Positions 17,827-24,812 of a stretch of 39,414 nt of DNA are shown here, in pieces (the first letter of the stretch is position 1; every line of letters starts with the position of its first letter). Below the pieces are notes generated by a model. It worked only from the letters and a program-made list of their open reading frames with translations. It was not told where the DNA came from and did not search any database. The stretch is from DYJK01 sp964464825. Lineage in GTDB: Bacteria > Bacteroidota > Ignavibacteria > Ignavibacteriales > Melioribacteraceae. Position numbers and translations under genes: made by a program. The stretch covers positions 1 through 39,414 of the forward strand of contig CAYXKL010000014.1 in the NCBI GenBank assembly GCA_964464825.1, given 5' to 3'.

Positions 17827-18960
17827 ATGAAAATAATCTCTGTTGTTGGTGCACGTCCAAATTTCATGAAAATCGCTCCGCTCCAACGTGCATTCAATAA
17901 ATTCTCAATTCATAATTCTCAATTCTCAATTAAGCATTTAATATGCCACACCGGTCAGCATTATGATGATAATATGAGCAGAGTCTTTTTCGAAGATTTA
18001 GAATTACCGAAACCAGATTTTTATTTAGGAATTAGTAATGGAACCCATGCAGAGCAGACAGCCAGAATTATGATCGAATTTGAAAAAGTATTACTAAATG
18101 AGAAACCAGATTTAGTAATTGTGGTAGGTGATGTAAATTCAACAATAGCATGTAGCTTGACAGCAGTTAAATTAGGAATTAAAGTAGCTCACGTAGAAGC
18201 CGGTCTAAGGAGTTTTGACTGGACCATGCCGGAAGAGATTAATCGTATATTAACAGATAAAATATCAGACTTTCTTTTTGTTACGGAAAAGAGTGGAGTA
18301 GAAAATTTAAAAAGGGAGGGGGTTGAAGACTCAAAAATTTTCTTCGTCGGCAATACAATGATAGATAGTCTTATTTACTTCCTACCCAAAATTGAATCAG
18401 TTTTTCCTATTATATCAAAACAATTTAAAATTAATAACCAAGAACTAATAACCAAGAACTATATCCTTGTCACTCTCCACCGTCCGTCAAACGTAGACAA
18501 CCCAGTTCAACTTAGAAAACTTATCCAATTTCTTAATAAAGTCTCCGATTTCAAGACAATTATTTTTCCTATTCATCCTCGCACTCGTCAAAAGATGGAA
18601 GCGAACTCATTACTAGTTACTGATAATTCATCACTTATATTTACAGAACCACTTGGCTATTTAAATTTTCTTTCATTAATAAAAAATGCATCGTTTGTTA
18701 TTACTGATAGTGGTGGAATTCAGGAAGAAACAACTTATTTAGGTGTGCCTTGTGTAACTTTAAGGAATACGACAGAAAGACCGATCACTGTTGAAATAGG
18801 TACAAATTATCTTGCCGGTGAGGATTTAGAGTATCCGTTTACAATATGCAAGGAAATTTTGAATGGCGGGGCTAAGAAGGGGGATATACCGGTGTTGTGG
18901 GACGGTAAAACAGCAGAACGAATAGTTGATATTTTAACAAAATCATTAACCACGCACTAA
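17827..18960 (+). CDS. wecB: UDP-N-acetylglucosamine 2-epimerase, non-hydrolysing
   Basis: A 377-residue GT-B-like epimerase that interconverts UDP-GlcNAc and UDP-ManNAc. Motifs: 'GARPNFMKIAPL', 'HTGQHYDDNMS', 'VVGDVNST', 'HVEAGLRSFD', 'MPEEINRI', 'VGNTMIDSL', 'TLHRPSNVDN', 'FPIHPRT', 'TDSGGIQEE'. Since wlbA and wlbB lie downstream, a WbpI-like role (epimerising the 2,3-diacetamido uronic acid) is possible, although the 'GARPNFMKIAPL' start fits the WecB group better. Two loops contain heptad-repeat DNA: residues about 26-37 (17901-17935) and about 203-212 (18435-18462). A 58-bp gap separates it from the formyltransferase, so it may have its own promoter. Confidence 0.92.
   Translation: MKIISVVGARPNFMKIAPLQRAFNKFSIHNSQFSIKHLICHTGQHYDDNMSRVFFEDLELPKPDFYLGISNGTHAEQTARIMIEFEKVLLNEKPDLVIVVGDVNSTIACSLTAVKLGIKVAHVEAGLRSFDWTMPEEINRILTDKISDFLFVTEKSGVENLKREGVEDSKIFFVGNTMIDSLIYFLPKIESVFPIISKQFKINNQELITKNYILVTLHRPSNVDNPVQLRKLIQFLNKVSDFKTIIFPIHPRTRQKMEANSLLVTDNSSLIFTEPLGYLNFLSLIKNASFVITDSGGIQEETTYLGVPCVTLRNTTERPITVEIGTNYLAGEDLEYPFTICKEILNGGAKKGDIPVLWDGKTAERIVDILTKSLTTH
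17901..17935 (+). repeat. 7-bp-period repeat inside wecB (first)
   Basis: Five consecutive heptads starting at 17901 read ATTCTCA, ATTCATA, ATTCTCA, ATTCTCA, ATTAAGC. They are translated in frame as 'FSIHNSQFSIKH', a loop before the conserved 'HTGQHYDD' strand. The array is 35 bp and the frame is kept. Confidence 0.8.
18435..18462 (+). repeat. 7/14-bp-period repeat inside wecB (second)
   Basis: Heptads TAACCAA, GAACTAA, TAACCAA, GAACTAT form two copies of a 14-bp unit. They encode 'NNQELITKNY' just before the conserved 'ILVTLHRPSNVDN' strand. The same TAACCAA unit recurs in the spacer at about 19870. Confidence 0.75.
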
Positions 18961-18965
18961 TCCTG

Positions 18966-18984
18966 CCCCGTGCAATTTGCGGGG
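18966..18984. other. hairpin just after wecB
   Basis: CCCCG at 18966-18970 pairs with CGGGG at 18980-18984 around a 9-nt loop, 5 bp after the wecB stop. It is GC-rich in an AT-rich background. No T-run follows, so it is at best a weak or processing-type 3'-end structure. Confidence 0.45.
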
Positions 18985-18993
18985 AATAAATAA

Positions 18994-19021
18994 CTGATAC
19001 TTGTCCGCCTTTGGTGGAACT
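18994..19021. repeat. palindromic repeat, copy 1 (TCCGCC-TTT-GGTGGA)
   Basis: TCCGCC (19004-19009), loop TTT, and GGTGGA (19013-19018) form a 6-bp stem with one G-T pair, preceded by 'CTGATACTTG'. It nearly matches the element at 21878-21907, which has the perfect palindrome. REP-like; no coding function. Confidence 0.65.
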
Positions 19022-19119
19022 AATCAACGATTACTGACAACTGATAACTGATAACCCATAACAATACACTAAGAACTCAGAACAAAGAACCTATACATAA
19101 CCTATAACAATCACTATAG
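19022..19119. repeat. degenerate 7-bp-period repeat array, intergenic A
   Basis: Units such as ACTGACA, ACTGATA, ACTGATA, ACCCATA, ACAATAC, ACTAAGA, ACTCAGA, ACAAAGA follow one another with little phase loss between wecB and the convergent HTH gene. The sequence is A/C-rich on this strand. It resembles heptanucleotide STRR arrays of filamentous cyanobacteria in kind, not necessarily in origin. Confidence 0.7.
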
Positions 19120-19120
19120 A

Positions 19121-19552
19121 TTATTTAATCTCATATTTTAAACTTTTTCCCTTAACATTAGTATCTAAAAAATAAACTTCCATACTGCTCAACGTTTCAG
19201 TTGTTTTGTTAAATGATAATTTTATGAAAGAAATTTGTTTCCCGAATAATTCCTCAAGTTTTTTCACTACTTTTTTAGTAGTTATTTCTTTTGTTTTCAT
19301 ATCATTCTTACTTAGTCTTATTCTATATATCCACTCCGCATTCATAATTATCTTGTTTTCATTTAATATAAGATCGTTTGTAAATACTTCAAGTACCTTT
19401 TTTAATTTGAACATTTTTATTTCACCAGCGTACTTTTTACCCCAACTTATAAGTGTTGGTTTAGATACTCCCAATTTATTAATCAGGTTATCATAGGTAA
19501 CATTATCAGCTCTTAGTTCTATAAAATTGTTTATTTTTTCTTTGCTGTGCAT
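19121..19552 (-). CDS. small HTH-domain protein, function unknown
   Basis: A 143-residue basic protein with the only minus-strand gene start in its neighbourhood. The N-terminal part 'NNFIELRADNVTYDNLINKLGVSKPTLISWGKKY' fits a helix-turn-helix with 'LGVSKPTLISW' as recognition helix, similar to resolvase/terminase-small-subunit type HTH domains. The remaining 95 residues ('MNAEWIYRIRLSKNDMKTKEITTKKVVKKLEELFG') form a Lys-rich alpha/beta region I do not recognise. There is no signal peptide or membrane segment. It lies between two heptad-repeat arrays and points against the polysaccharide genes. It could be a local repressor; this is inference. Confidence 0.65.
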   Translation of the reverse strand: MHSKEKINNFIELRADNVTYDNLINKLGVSKPTLISWGKKYAGEIKMFKLKKVLEVFTNDLILNENKIIMNAEWIYRIRLSKNDMKTKEITTKKVVKKLEELFGKQISFIKLSFNKTTETLSSMEVYFLDTNVKGKSLKYEIK

Positions 19553-19564
19553 CTTTTAGTCAAC

Positions 19565-19607
19565 AAATAGTTAAGAAATCAGTTACTCAGTAATCTAAAA
19601 TAGTTAA
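19565..19607 (-). promoter_or_regulatory. possible operator upstream of the HTH gene
   Basis: Direct repeats AAATAGTTAA at 19565-19574 and 19598-19607 flank a palindrome TTACTCAGTAA at 19583-19593, 13-55 bp upstream of the HTH start codon. The arrangement would suit autoregulation, but AT-rich DNA produces such patterns by chance. Confidence 0.3.
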
Positions 19608-19828
19608 ACTTTAGTAAAATTTATTATATCCAAAAATAATTATTTTTTATCCCTTAAATAGTATTATTACCCGTTTCAAATATAAAAATCCTTTATAATA
19701 GCATATTTTATAAGCATTTAAGTCAATTTATAATTTATCATTCAAAATTAATTTTGAGATTCGATCCCCCTTTTGTTTAAAAAATCTCATAATTCATATT
19801 TATCTACTTTTATCTGAATTCTTTATTT
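19608..19828. other. AT-rich spacer, nothing recognised
   Basis: The 358-bp space between the HTH gene and the sugar transferase (19553-19910) has the operator-like repeats at its left end and a heptad array at its right end. The middle part is AT-rich with no ORF, RNA gene or clear promoter that I can support. Confidence 0.6.
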
Positions 19829-19900
19829 GTAATTCGTAAATCGTAACTTGTAATTCATAACTAATAACACATAACCAATAACCAAGCACCAATAATTTTC
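19829..19900. repeat. degenerate 7-bp-period repeat array, intergenic B
   Basis: Heptads TAATTCG, TAAATCG, TAACTTG, TAATTCA, TAACTAA, TAACACA, TAACCAA, TAACCAA, GCACCAA run without phase loss up to 11 bp before the sugar transferase start. TAACCAA units are shared with the second array inside wecB. Confidence 0.72.
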
Positions 19901-19910
19901 ACCTTTAAGT

Positions 19911-21836
19911 ATGCTAATCAAAATCCTATTCGATTTATTTATCTACTTACTCTCTTTTAAAATAGTAGAATACTTTAAAAGAGGTACTTTAGAATTTATC
20001 ACTCCGGATTCGGCTTGTATTATATTGATATTGCTCTCTGTATTGGTCTCTTCGTTGCTTGTAGGTAAATACAAAGTAAATAATTCAAAAGAATTTTTTA
20101 ATGCTATAAAACCCAATTTTTATTCATTCGTTCTTTCTATGGGTATTGTCACCGTTTATTTAAATCTCTTGTCAGATTCAACACCTTCCCGTATAATAAT
20201 TGGTGGATCTATTTTACTTGGATTTTTCATTGAATTATTTCTAAAATTATTGCACTTAAAATCATATGTTAAAAGTGATATCAATCTTAATATTAAAATC
20301 TCACCGCTAATATTTCTTTATGAATTATTTCTTTTTACTGCAGTTGTATATTATGCTTATGCAAATTATACAGATATTTCTTTATCAAGGGATATCTATT
20401 CCATTTCTCTTCTTTTTGTAATTTGGATTGCTAGCGGATTTTTCACGCATCAATTGATCCCACCGGATAAAAATTTAAATTACTGGTATTTTATCTGGGC
20501 GAGAATAAAAGGATACATACTATTAATTGCATTGACTTCTATCATGGTCTATTTTCTTCTACCAGAAGGTTTAACATTGATATACCCGTTTTATATTAGT
20601 ATTATTTATTCATTCTCTTCGTTTACTGTTAATACTTTGTACTTTATTTTAATCCATCAAGGTAAAACAGACGAAACTGTTACTAAAATTGTTAGAGCAA
20701 CTGTTCAATTAGATGAACCTCTTTTACAAAGTGATAATAAGTATGTAGATAAATATTCTCTCAATAATCCATTCAATCATTATCTAACAGAACAGCTATC
20801 AGAGGTCTACTTAAAAAAATACAAAGATGTTTACATGTTTATTAATGAATCACTTGATCTTTTTTCTTTTGATTTTCGTAAATGTTTTATGATCCGGTCT
20901 GCAGATACATTTAACATTGAAGTTCTTCCGGAAAATTATTTAGAACTTTATATGAATCTGCATCAGTTAAATGATATAAGAAGAATCAATCAATATTTGA
21001 TTTCAGTTAATTCAAAATTGATTAATGGAGGAGTTTTTGTAGGAGCTGTTGAACCAATAAGTCTTCGCAAGAATAGATTTATCCAAAAATATCCTTATTT
21101 CATTGCCTCATTCTTTTATTTCTTTGATTTTATCTGGAAGCGGTTTTTTCCTAAAATGCCGTTTCTTAAAGAAATTTATTTTGCTCTTACAAGAGGACAG
21201 AATCGGGCAATATCTCTTTCTGAAACTTTGGGCAGATTATTTTATTGTGGATTTGATACATTAAGTATTAAAAAAATCGGTACGCTGGTCTATTTTATTG
21301 CAGTTAAGAAAAAAGAACCTTTATCCGATGAATCTCCTTCTTATGGACCGTTTATAAAACTCAAAAGAGTTGGTAAAAATGGAACCATAATTAATGTTTA
21401 TAAATTTAGAACAATGTATCCCTACTCAGAATATCTCCAAAAATTCATTTATGATAAAGCTAATCTTCAGGAAGGTGGAAAATTTAATAATGATTTCCGT
21501 GTAACAAGTTGGGGCAGAGTGCTTAGAAAACTTTGGATTGATGAATGGCCTATGCTGATTAATTACTTCAAAGGTCAGTTAAAGCTGATTGGTGTTCGGC
21601 CATTAAGTATTCAATATTTTAATCTATATCCGGAATACTTAAGAAAAAAAAGAATAAAATTTAAACCTGGCTTAGTTCCTCCATTTTACAAAGACCTTCC
21701 CAAAACATTTGATGAAATTATTGCATCGGAAGAAAAGTATTTAGATAATTATGAGAAACATCCTTTGTTGACAGATATCAACTACTTTTTCCATGCCGCA
21801 TACAATATATTAATCAACAGTGCTCGAAGTAAATAA
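19911..21836 (+). CDS. membrane-bound priming sugar-1-phosphate transferase (WbaP/WcaJ-like, diverged)
   Basis: A 641-residue protein. Residues 1 to about 250 contain several hydrophobic helices, a long linker follows, and residues about 477-635 form a bacterial sugar transferase (PF02397-type) domain: 'FIKLKRVGKNG', 'YKFRTMYPYSEYLQ', 'FRVTSWGRVLRKLWIDEWPMLINYF', 'GQLKLIGVRPLS'. The Asp-Glu catalytic pair is D544/E545. The family loads a hexose-1-phosphate onto undecaprenyl phosphate to start a repeat unit. Odd points: the usual 'SLDELPQ' reads 'WIDEWPM', 'VGPRP' reads 'IGVRP', and the re-entrant hydrophobic helix before the domain is poorly hydrophobic. It probably initiates glycan synthesis, though a specialised donor is possible. 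Upstream DNA is a heptad array. Confidence 0.82.
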   Translation: MLIKILFDLFIYLLSFKIVEYFKRGTLEFITPDSACIILILLSVLVSSLLVGKYKVNNSKEFFNAIKPNFYSFVLSMGIVTVYLNLLSDSTPSRIIIGGSILLGFFIELFLKLLHLKSYVKSDINLNIKISPLIFLYELFLFTAVVYYAYANYTDISLSRDIYSISLLFVIWIASGFFTHQLIPPDKNLNYWYFIWARIKGYILLIALTSIMVYFLLPEGLTLIYPFYISIIYSFSSFTVNTLYFILIHQGKTDETVTKIVRATVQLDEPLLQSDNKYVDKYSLNNPFNHYLTEQLSEVYLKKYKDVYMFINESLDLFSFDFRKCFMIRSADTFNIEVLPENYLELYMNLHQLNDIRRINQYLISVNSKLINGGVFVGAVEPISLRKNRFIQKYPYFIASFFYFFDFIWKRFFPKMPFLKEIYFALTRGQNRAISLSETLGRLFYCGFDTLSIKKIGTLVYFIAVKKKEPLSDESPSYGPFIKLKRVGKNGTIINVYKFRTMYPYSEYLQKFIYDKANLQEGGKFNNDFRVTSWGRVLRKLWIDEWPMLINYFKGQLKLIGVRPLSIQYFNLYPEYLRKKRIKFKPGLVPPFYKDLPKTFDEIIASEEKYLDNYEKHPLLTDINYFFHAAYNILINSARSK

Positions 21837-21856
21837 TCATTAAGAATTTCTCTTAG

Positions 21857-21889
21857 AACCGATAACCGATAACTGACAACCGATACATG
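21857..21889. repeat. 7-bp-period repeat array, intergenic C
   Basis: AACCGAT, AACCGAT, AACTGAC, AACCGAT in exact 7-bp phase lie in the 74-bp gap between two convergent genes. The first 17 bases are identical to the array inside wlbA at 24234-24250. Confidence 0.8.
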
Positions 21890-21907
21890 TCCGCCTTTGG
21901 CGGAACC
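21878..21907. repeat. palindromic repeat, copy 2 (TCCGCC-TTT-GGCGGA)
   Basis: A perfect 6-bp stem, 21890-21895 with 21899-21904, around a TTT loop. It matches copy 1 at 18994-19021 over most of its length. It sits between the converging stop codons of the sugar transferase and the ligase-like gene and could act as a bidirectional mRNA 3'-end structure, although it lacks a T-run. Confidence 0.7.
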
Positions 21908-21910
21908 TAT

Positions 21911-23074
21911 TTACTGATCACTAGCGACCAATCCTATCCCGCAAAATAGCATAGTATTAGTTGTAAGATCTTTGGATGACAAAGAAAGCAGTAAAGCAAA
22001 TAAGAAATACCAGATAAATATTTTATTAATCTCTAGTGAATTCTTGAAAATAATATATAAAATAAATCCTATTAGAATTAAACCTATAATTCCTAATTCC
22101 GCAGCTGATTCGATAATAATGTTGTGTGGATAATTAATAGGAATGCCGACTGCATCATTTACAATTTGTTGATTAAAGCCGCCTAACCCGACACCAAATA
22201 ATGGATTTTGTAGAAACATTTTTAAACCAATTTCCCACATTATAAATCTGGAATTAAGACTAATATCAATGTAATCATCAACTATAAATGAATTGATTAA
22301 TGATGAGTATCTCTCTGATAATTTGACTGGCATTAAAAAAATAAAAGAGATTAATAAAAATAATATTGTGTTAATTAAAAATAATCTATTCTTATCTGTA
22401 ACATTTGAAATCAGAATTAATAAAGAAAAAAGGATCAATCCAATTGTTCCGGCTCTGAAACCGCTTACAATTGTGCCTTCTAAACAGATTAGGTAGAATA
22501 AAAAGTAAATCTTTTTTTTATTTTGGATAAACAATAACAGTAGTAATAATCCGAATGAACTTATGAATCTTCCGTAAATAACATGACTCCATCTTGTAAA
22601 TGAAAAACTATAAATCTTTGATTGATCAAAAAGATCAAAAAAATTTATAATCACAACACTTAAGACACATATCACAGAAAAAACTAATACTACATTTTCA
22701 AATATTTCACTCTCGTAGTTGTTCACAATAATTATCATACCTATAATCGCCGGGATTAAACCAATTATCAAATTGATAATTTTTAATATGCCAAAACTTG
22801 GATTATGAGAATAGGTAAGACTAATTGATGGTATCGCTATTATTAAAAATAAAATTATTAGTAATTTATTTGAGAATATAGTCAATAAATATTTTCCATT
22901 ATTAATAGTGAATAGATATATTGCTATCAATAATAAAAACGATATAATTCCTTTTAATAAAAATGATTCGATACTATAATTAGATATTGTGGATACTATT
23001 ACTTGTACCGGGAAAAGAAAGAATATTAAATAGTGCAAAACTTTATGAAGATTAATTTGCTTAAGCTGACTCAT
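21911..23074 (-). CDS. O-antigen ligase/polymerase family membrane protein
   Basis: A 387-residue protein with about ten to eleven transmembrane helices. The Wzy_C-type signature is near the C-terminus: 'NPLFGVGLGGFNQQIVNDA' then 'NYPHNIIIESAAELGIIGLILIG', where the His-Asn before a helix is the conserved catalytic-loop pattern of WaaL/Wzy proteins. It is the second such protein in the window and the only glycan gene on this strand. Its 5' end overlaps the divergent YjbH-like gene, so each promoter must lie inside the other gene. It might ligate glycan to a carrier while the + strand copy polymerises, or the reverse. Confidence 0.8.
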   Translation of the reverse strand: MSQLKQINLHKVLHYLIFFLFPVQVIVSTISNYSIESFLLKGIISFLLLIAIYLFTINNGKYLLTIFSNKLLIILFLIIAIPSISLTYSHNPSFGILKIINLIIGLIPAIIGMIIIVNNYESEIFENVVLVFSVICVLSVVIINFFDLFDQSKIYSFSFTRWSHVIYGRFISSFGLLLLLLFIQNKKKIYFLFYLICLEGTIVSGFRAGTIGLILFSLLILISNVTDKNRLFLINTILFLLISFIFLMPVKLSERYSSLINSFIVDDYIDISLNSRFIMWEIGLKMFLQNPLFGVGLGGFNQQIVNDAVGIPINYPHNIIIESAAELGIIGLILIGFILYIIFKNSLEINKIFIWYFLFALLLSLSSKDLTTNTMLFCGIGLVASDQ

Positions 23075-23773
23075 AAATATTGTATATCCGCTCTAATTCT
23101 TTTGTTAATTATAATTAATTCTAATCTCTTTTCACAATCCACTACCGGAATGAGCGGACTAATTTCTATACCAACAGCCGAAATAAATTCCGATAATACC
23201 TTCAATATTGGTACAAGTTTTATTAGTAGGCATATTACTGATTATGCTTATGGGGTGAAAGATATTATCAATGTTTACGCAAATATTTCTTATTTACCTT
23301 TTTTAGAATTAGGAATACGGATTACCAGACAGCTGAATTATAGTGGCAATAGTCACGTTATGGATAGAATGTTTAGTTTTAGATTAAAAGTTCTGAATGA
23401 ATCTGAATACCTACCATCGTTAGCGGTTGGTGCAAATAATCCTTACAGTACTGAAAAAGGTGCAAATCATTTTAATTCATCATACATAGCTGTTACCAAA
23501 AATATTTCTTTTAGTAATATTGTTAATAAATTATCGTTTACACTTGGTTATGGATCTGATTTTATCAAAGCAGCTGATTATCAATTTATTGGTATATTTG
23601 GTGGCATCAACATAACTCTATTTGAAGAATCACTAAATGTTATATTAGAATATGATGCTGAAAGAATTAATACGGGTACTCGATTAAATTTGTTCAGACA
23701 ATTAAATCTACTTTTTGGATTAATGGATTTCACATATTTTTCCGGTAGTGTAAACTTTAGTATCACATTATAA
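23045..23773 (+). CDS. YjbH-like outer-membrane beta-barrel protein
   Basis: About 242 residues. A signal peptide is clear: Lys-rich start, hydrophobic 'CISALILLLIIINSNLFSQ', cleavage expected after 'FSQ'. The mature part begins 'STTGMSGLISIPTAEINSDNTFNIGTSFI', the hallmark start of YjbH-domain proteins, and continues as alternating short amphipathic strands ending in an aromatic-rich 'SGSVNFSITL', as expected for an outer-membrane barrel. YjbH proteins accompany exopolysaccharide systems and may help secretion across the outer membrane. The frame is open from a GTG at 23033, but the ATG at 23045 gives a normal signal peptide. Either start overlaps the divergent ligase-like gene. Confidence 0.75.
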   Translation: MKINLLKLTHKYCISALILLLIIINSNLFSQSTTGMSGLISIPTAEINSDNTFNIGTSFISRHITDYAYGVKDIINVYANISYLPFLELGIRITRQLNYSGNSHVMDRMFSFRLKVLNESEYLPSLAVGANNPYSTEKGANHFNSSYIAVTKNISFSNIVNKLSFTLGYGSDFIKAADYQFIGIFGGINITLFEESLNVILEYDAERINTGTRLNLFRQLNLLFGLMDFTYFSGSVNFSITL

Positions 23774-23791
23774 ATATTTAAGAATTCGAAT

Positions 23792-24715
23792 ATGAAAAAC
23801 TTTGCTATTACTGGATTAGCCGGTTATATCGCTCCCAGACATTTAAAAGCCATTAAAGAAACCGGCAACAATTTAATTGCAGCTATGGATCCTCACGATT
23901 CCGTCGGTATACTCGATCAGTATTTCCCTGATACTGCCTTCTTCACCGAGTTCGAAAGGTTCGATCGGCATTTAGAAATGCTTAAAAGGAAAGAAAAGAA
24001 TTTTAATCTTGATTACCTCTCAATCTGTTCACCAAATAATCTTCACGATGCACATATTCGTTTTGCACTTCGTATTGGTGCAGATGCAATTTGTGAAAAG
24101 CCGCTAGTACTTAATCCCTGGAATCTTGATGCATTGGAATTGTTAGAAAAAGAATACGGTAAAAAAGTTTATACAGTCCTTCAACTCCGTGTCCACCCAT
24201 CATTAATAGCACTTAAAAATTCTATTTCCCGGCAACCGATAACCGATAACAGAAAACTGAAACACCGTGTCACTCTAAAGTACATCACATCTCGAGGATT
24301 ATGGTACAACTTTTCATGGAAAGGGGATAAGCAGAAATCAGGTGGTATTGCTACAAATATTGGAATCCATTTTTTCGATCTCTTGATTTGGTTGTTTGGT
24401 GAAGTTCTAAACTATGAAGTAATCTTAAATCTGGAAAATAAAATGAGCGGGACACTTGAACTCAAGAATGCTGATGTTGAGTGGTTCCTTTCGATTGATA
24501 AAAATGATTTACCTAAAGAAGCAATAGATAAAAATCAAAAGACTTTTCGTTCAATCAAAATTGATGATAAAGAAATAGAATTCACTGAAGGATTCACCGA
24601 TTTGCATACAGTTGTTTATCAAGAAATCTTAAATGGCAAAGGATTTGGGATTCAGGATTCACGCCCTTCTATTGAATTGGTTCACAAACTAAGAAACAAT
24701 AAACAAAATACTTGA
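23792..24715 (+). CDS. wlbA: UDP-N-acetyl-2-amino-2-deoxyglucuronate 3-dehydrogenase
   Basis: A 307-residue Gfo/Idh/MocA oxidoreductase. The start 'MKNFAITGLAGYIAPRHLKAIKETGN', then 'MDPHDSVGILDQYFPD' and 'FFTEFERFDRH', are diagnostic of WlbA/WbpB, which oxidises UDP-GlcNAcA at C3 using NAD. 'CEKPLVLNPWN' and 'QLRVHPSL' are the nicotinamide and substrate motifs; 'SGGIATNIGIHFFDLL' contains the catalytic-loop His. Residues 148-159 ('QPITDNRKLKHR') are encoded by a heptad repeat (24234-24261). Downstream is the N-acetyltransferase of the same pathway, separated by a four-helix-bundle gene. The UDP-GlcNAc 6-dehydrogenase and aminotransferase of the pathway are not in the window. Confidence 0.93.
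   Translation: MKNFAITGLAGYIAPRHLKAIKETGNNLIAAMDPHDSVGILDQYFPDTAFFTEFERFDRHLEMLKRKEKNFNLDYLSICSPNNLHDAHIRFALRIGADAICEKPLVLNPWNLDALELLEKEYGKKVYTVLQLRVHPSLIALKNSISRQPITDNRKLKHRVTLKYITSRGLWYNFSWKGDKQKSGGIATNIGIHFFDLLIWLFGEVLNYEVILNLENKMSGTLELKNADVEWFLSIDKNDLPKEAIDKNQKTFRSIKIDDKEIEFTEGFTDLHTVVYQEILNGKGFGIQDSRPSIELVHKLRNNKQNT
24234..24261 (+). repeat. 7-bp-period repeat inside wlbA
   Basis: AACCGAT, AACCGAT, AACAGAA, AACTGAA in exact phase, read in frame in a surface loop between the conserved 'QLRVHPSL' and 'RGLWYNFSWKGD' segments. Seventeen bases are identical to the intergenic array at 21857-21873. Confidence 0.82.
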
Positions 24716-24746
24716 TTGAATGGATCTATTTATGAATGAAAAACTT

Positions 24747-24764
24747 GAATGCATGATTGCATGG
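24747..24764 (+). repeat. inverted repeat, left flank of four-helix-bundle cassette
   Basis: GAATGCATGATTGCATGG, itself containing a 5-bp stem (24749-24753 with 24758-24762). It matches the reverse complement of 25304-25322 apart from two substitutions and one inserted base. It lies 48 bp before the gene between them. Confidence 0.65.
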
Positions 24765-24812
24765 ATGAATGTAAGTATGATTGTATAATCGAAATCTAAG
24801 AGAATATTAAAA

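Noticed and set aside
19206..19496. Plus-strand hydrophobic ORF of 96 codons opposite the HTH gene
   Set aside because: Hydrophobic, Phe/Ser-rich translation is what the antisense of a Lys-rich protein gives; no ribosome-binding site. The minus-strand frame has an HTH and is preferred.
19022..19900. CRISPR array
   Set aside because: The repeats are 7 bp, degenerate and contiguous with no unique spacers, and there are no cas genes.
19004..21904. attL/attR sites of an integrated element
   Set aside because: The two palindromic copies differ and no integrase, recombinase or tRNA gene is nearby; kept only as a possible recombination trace.
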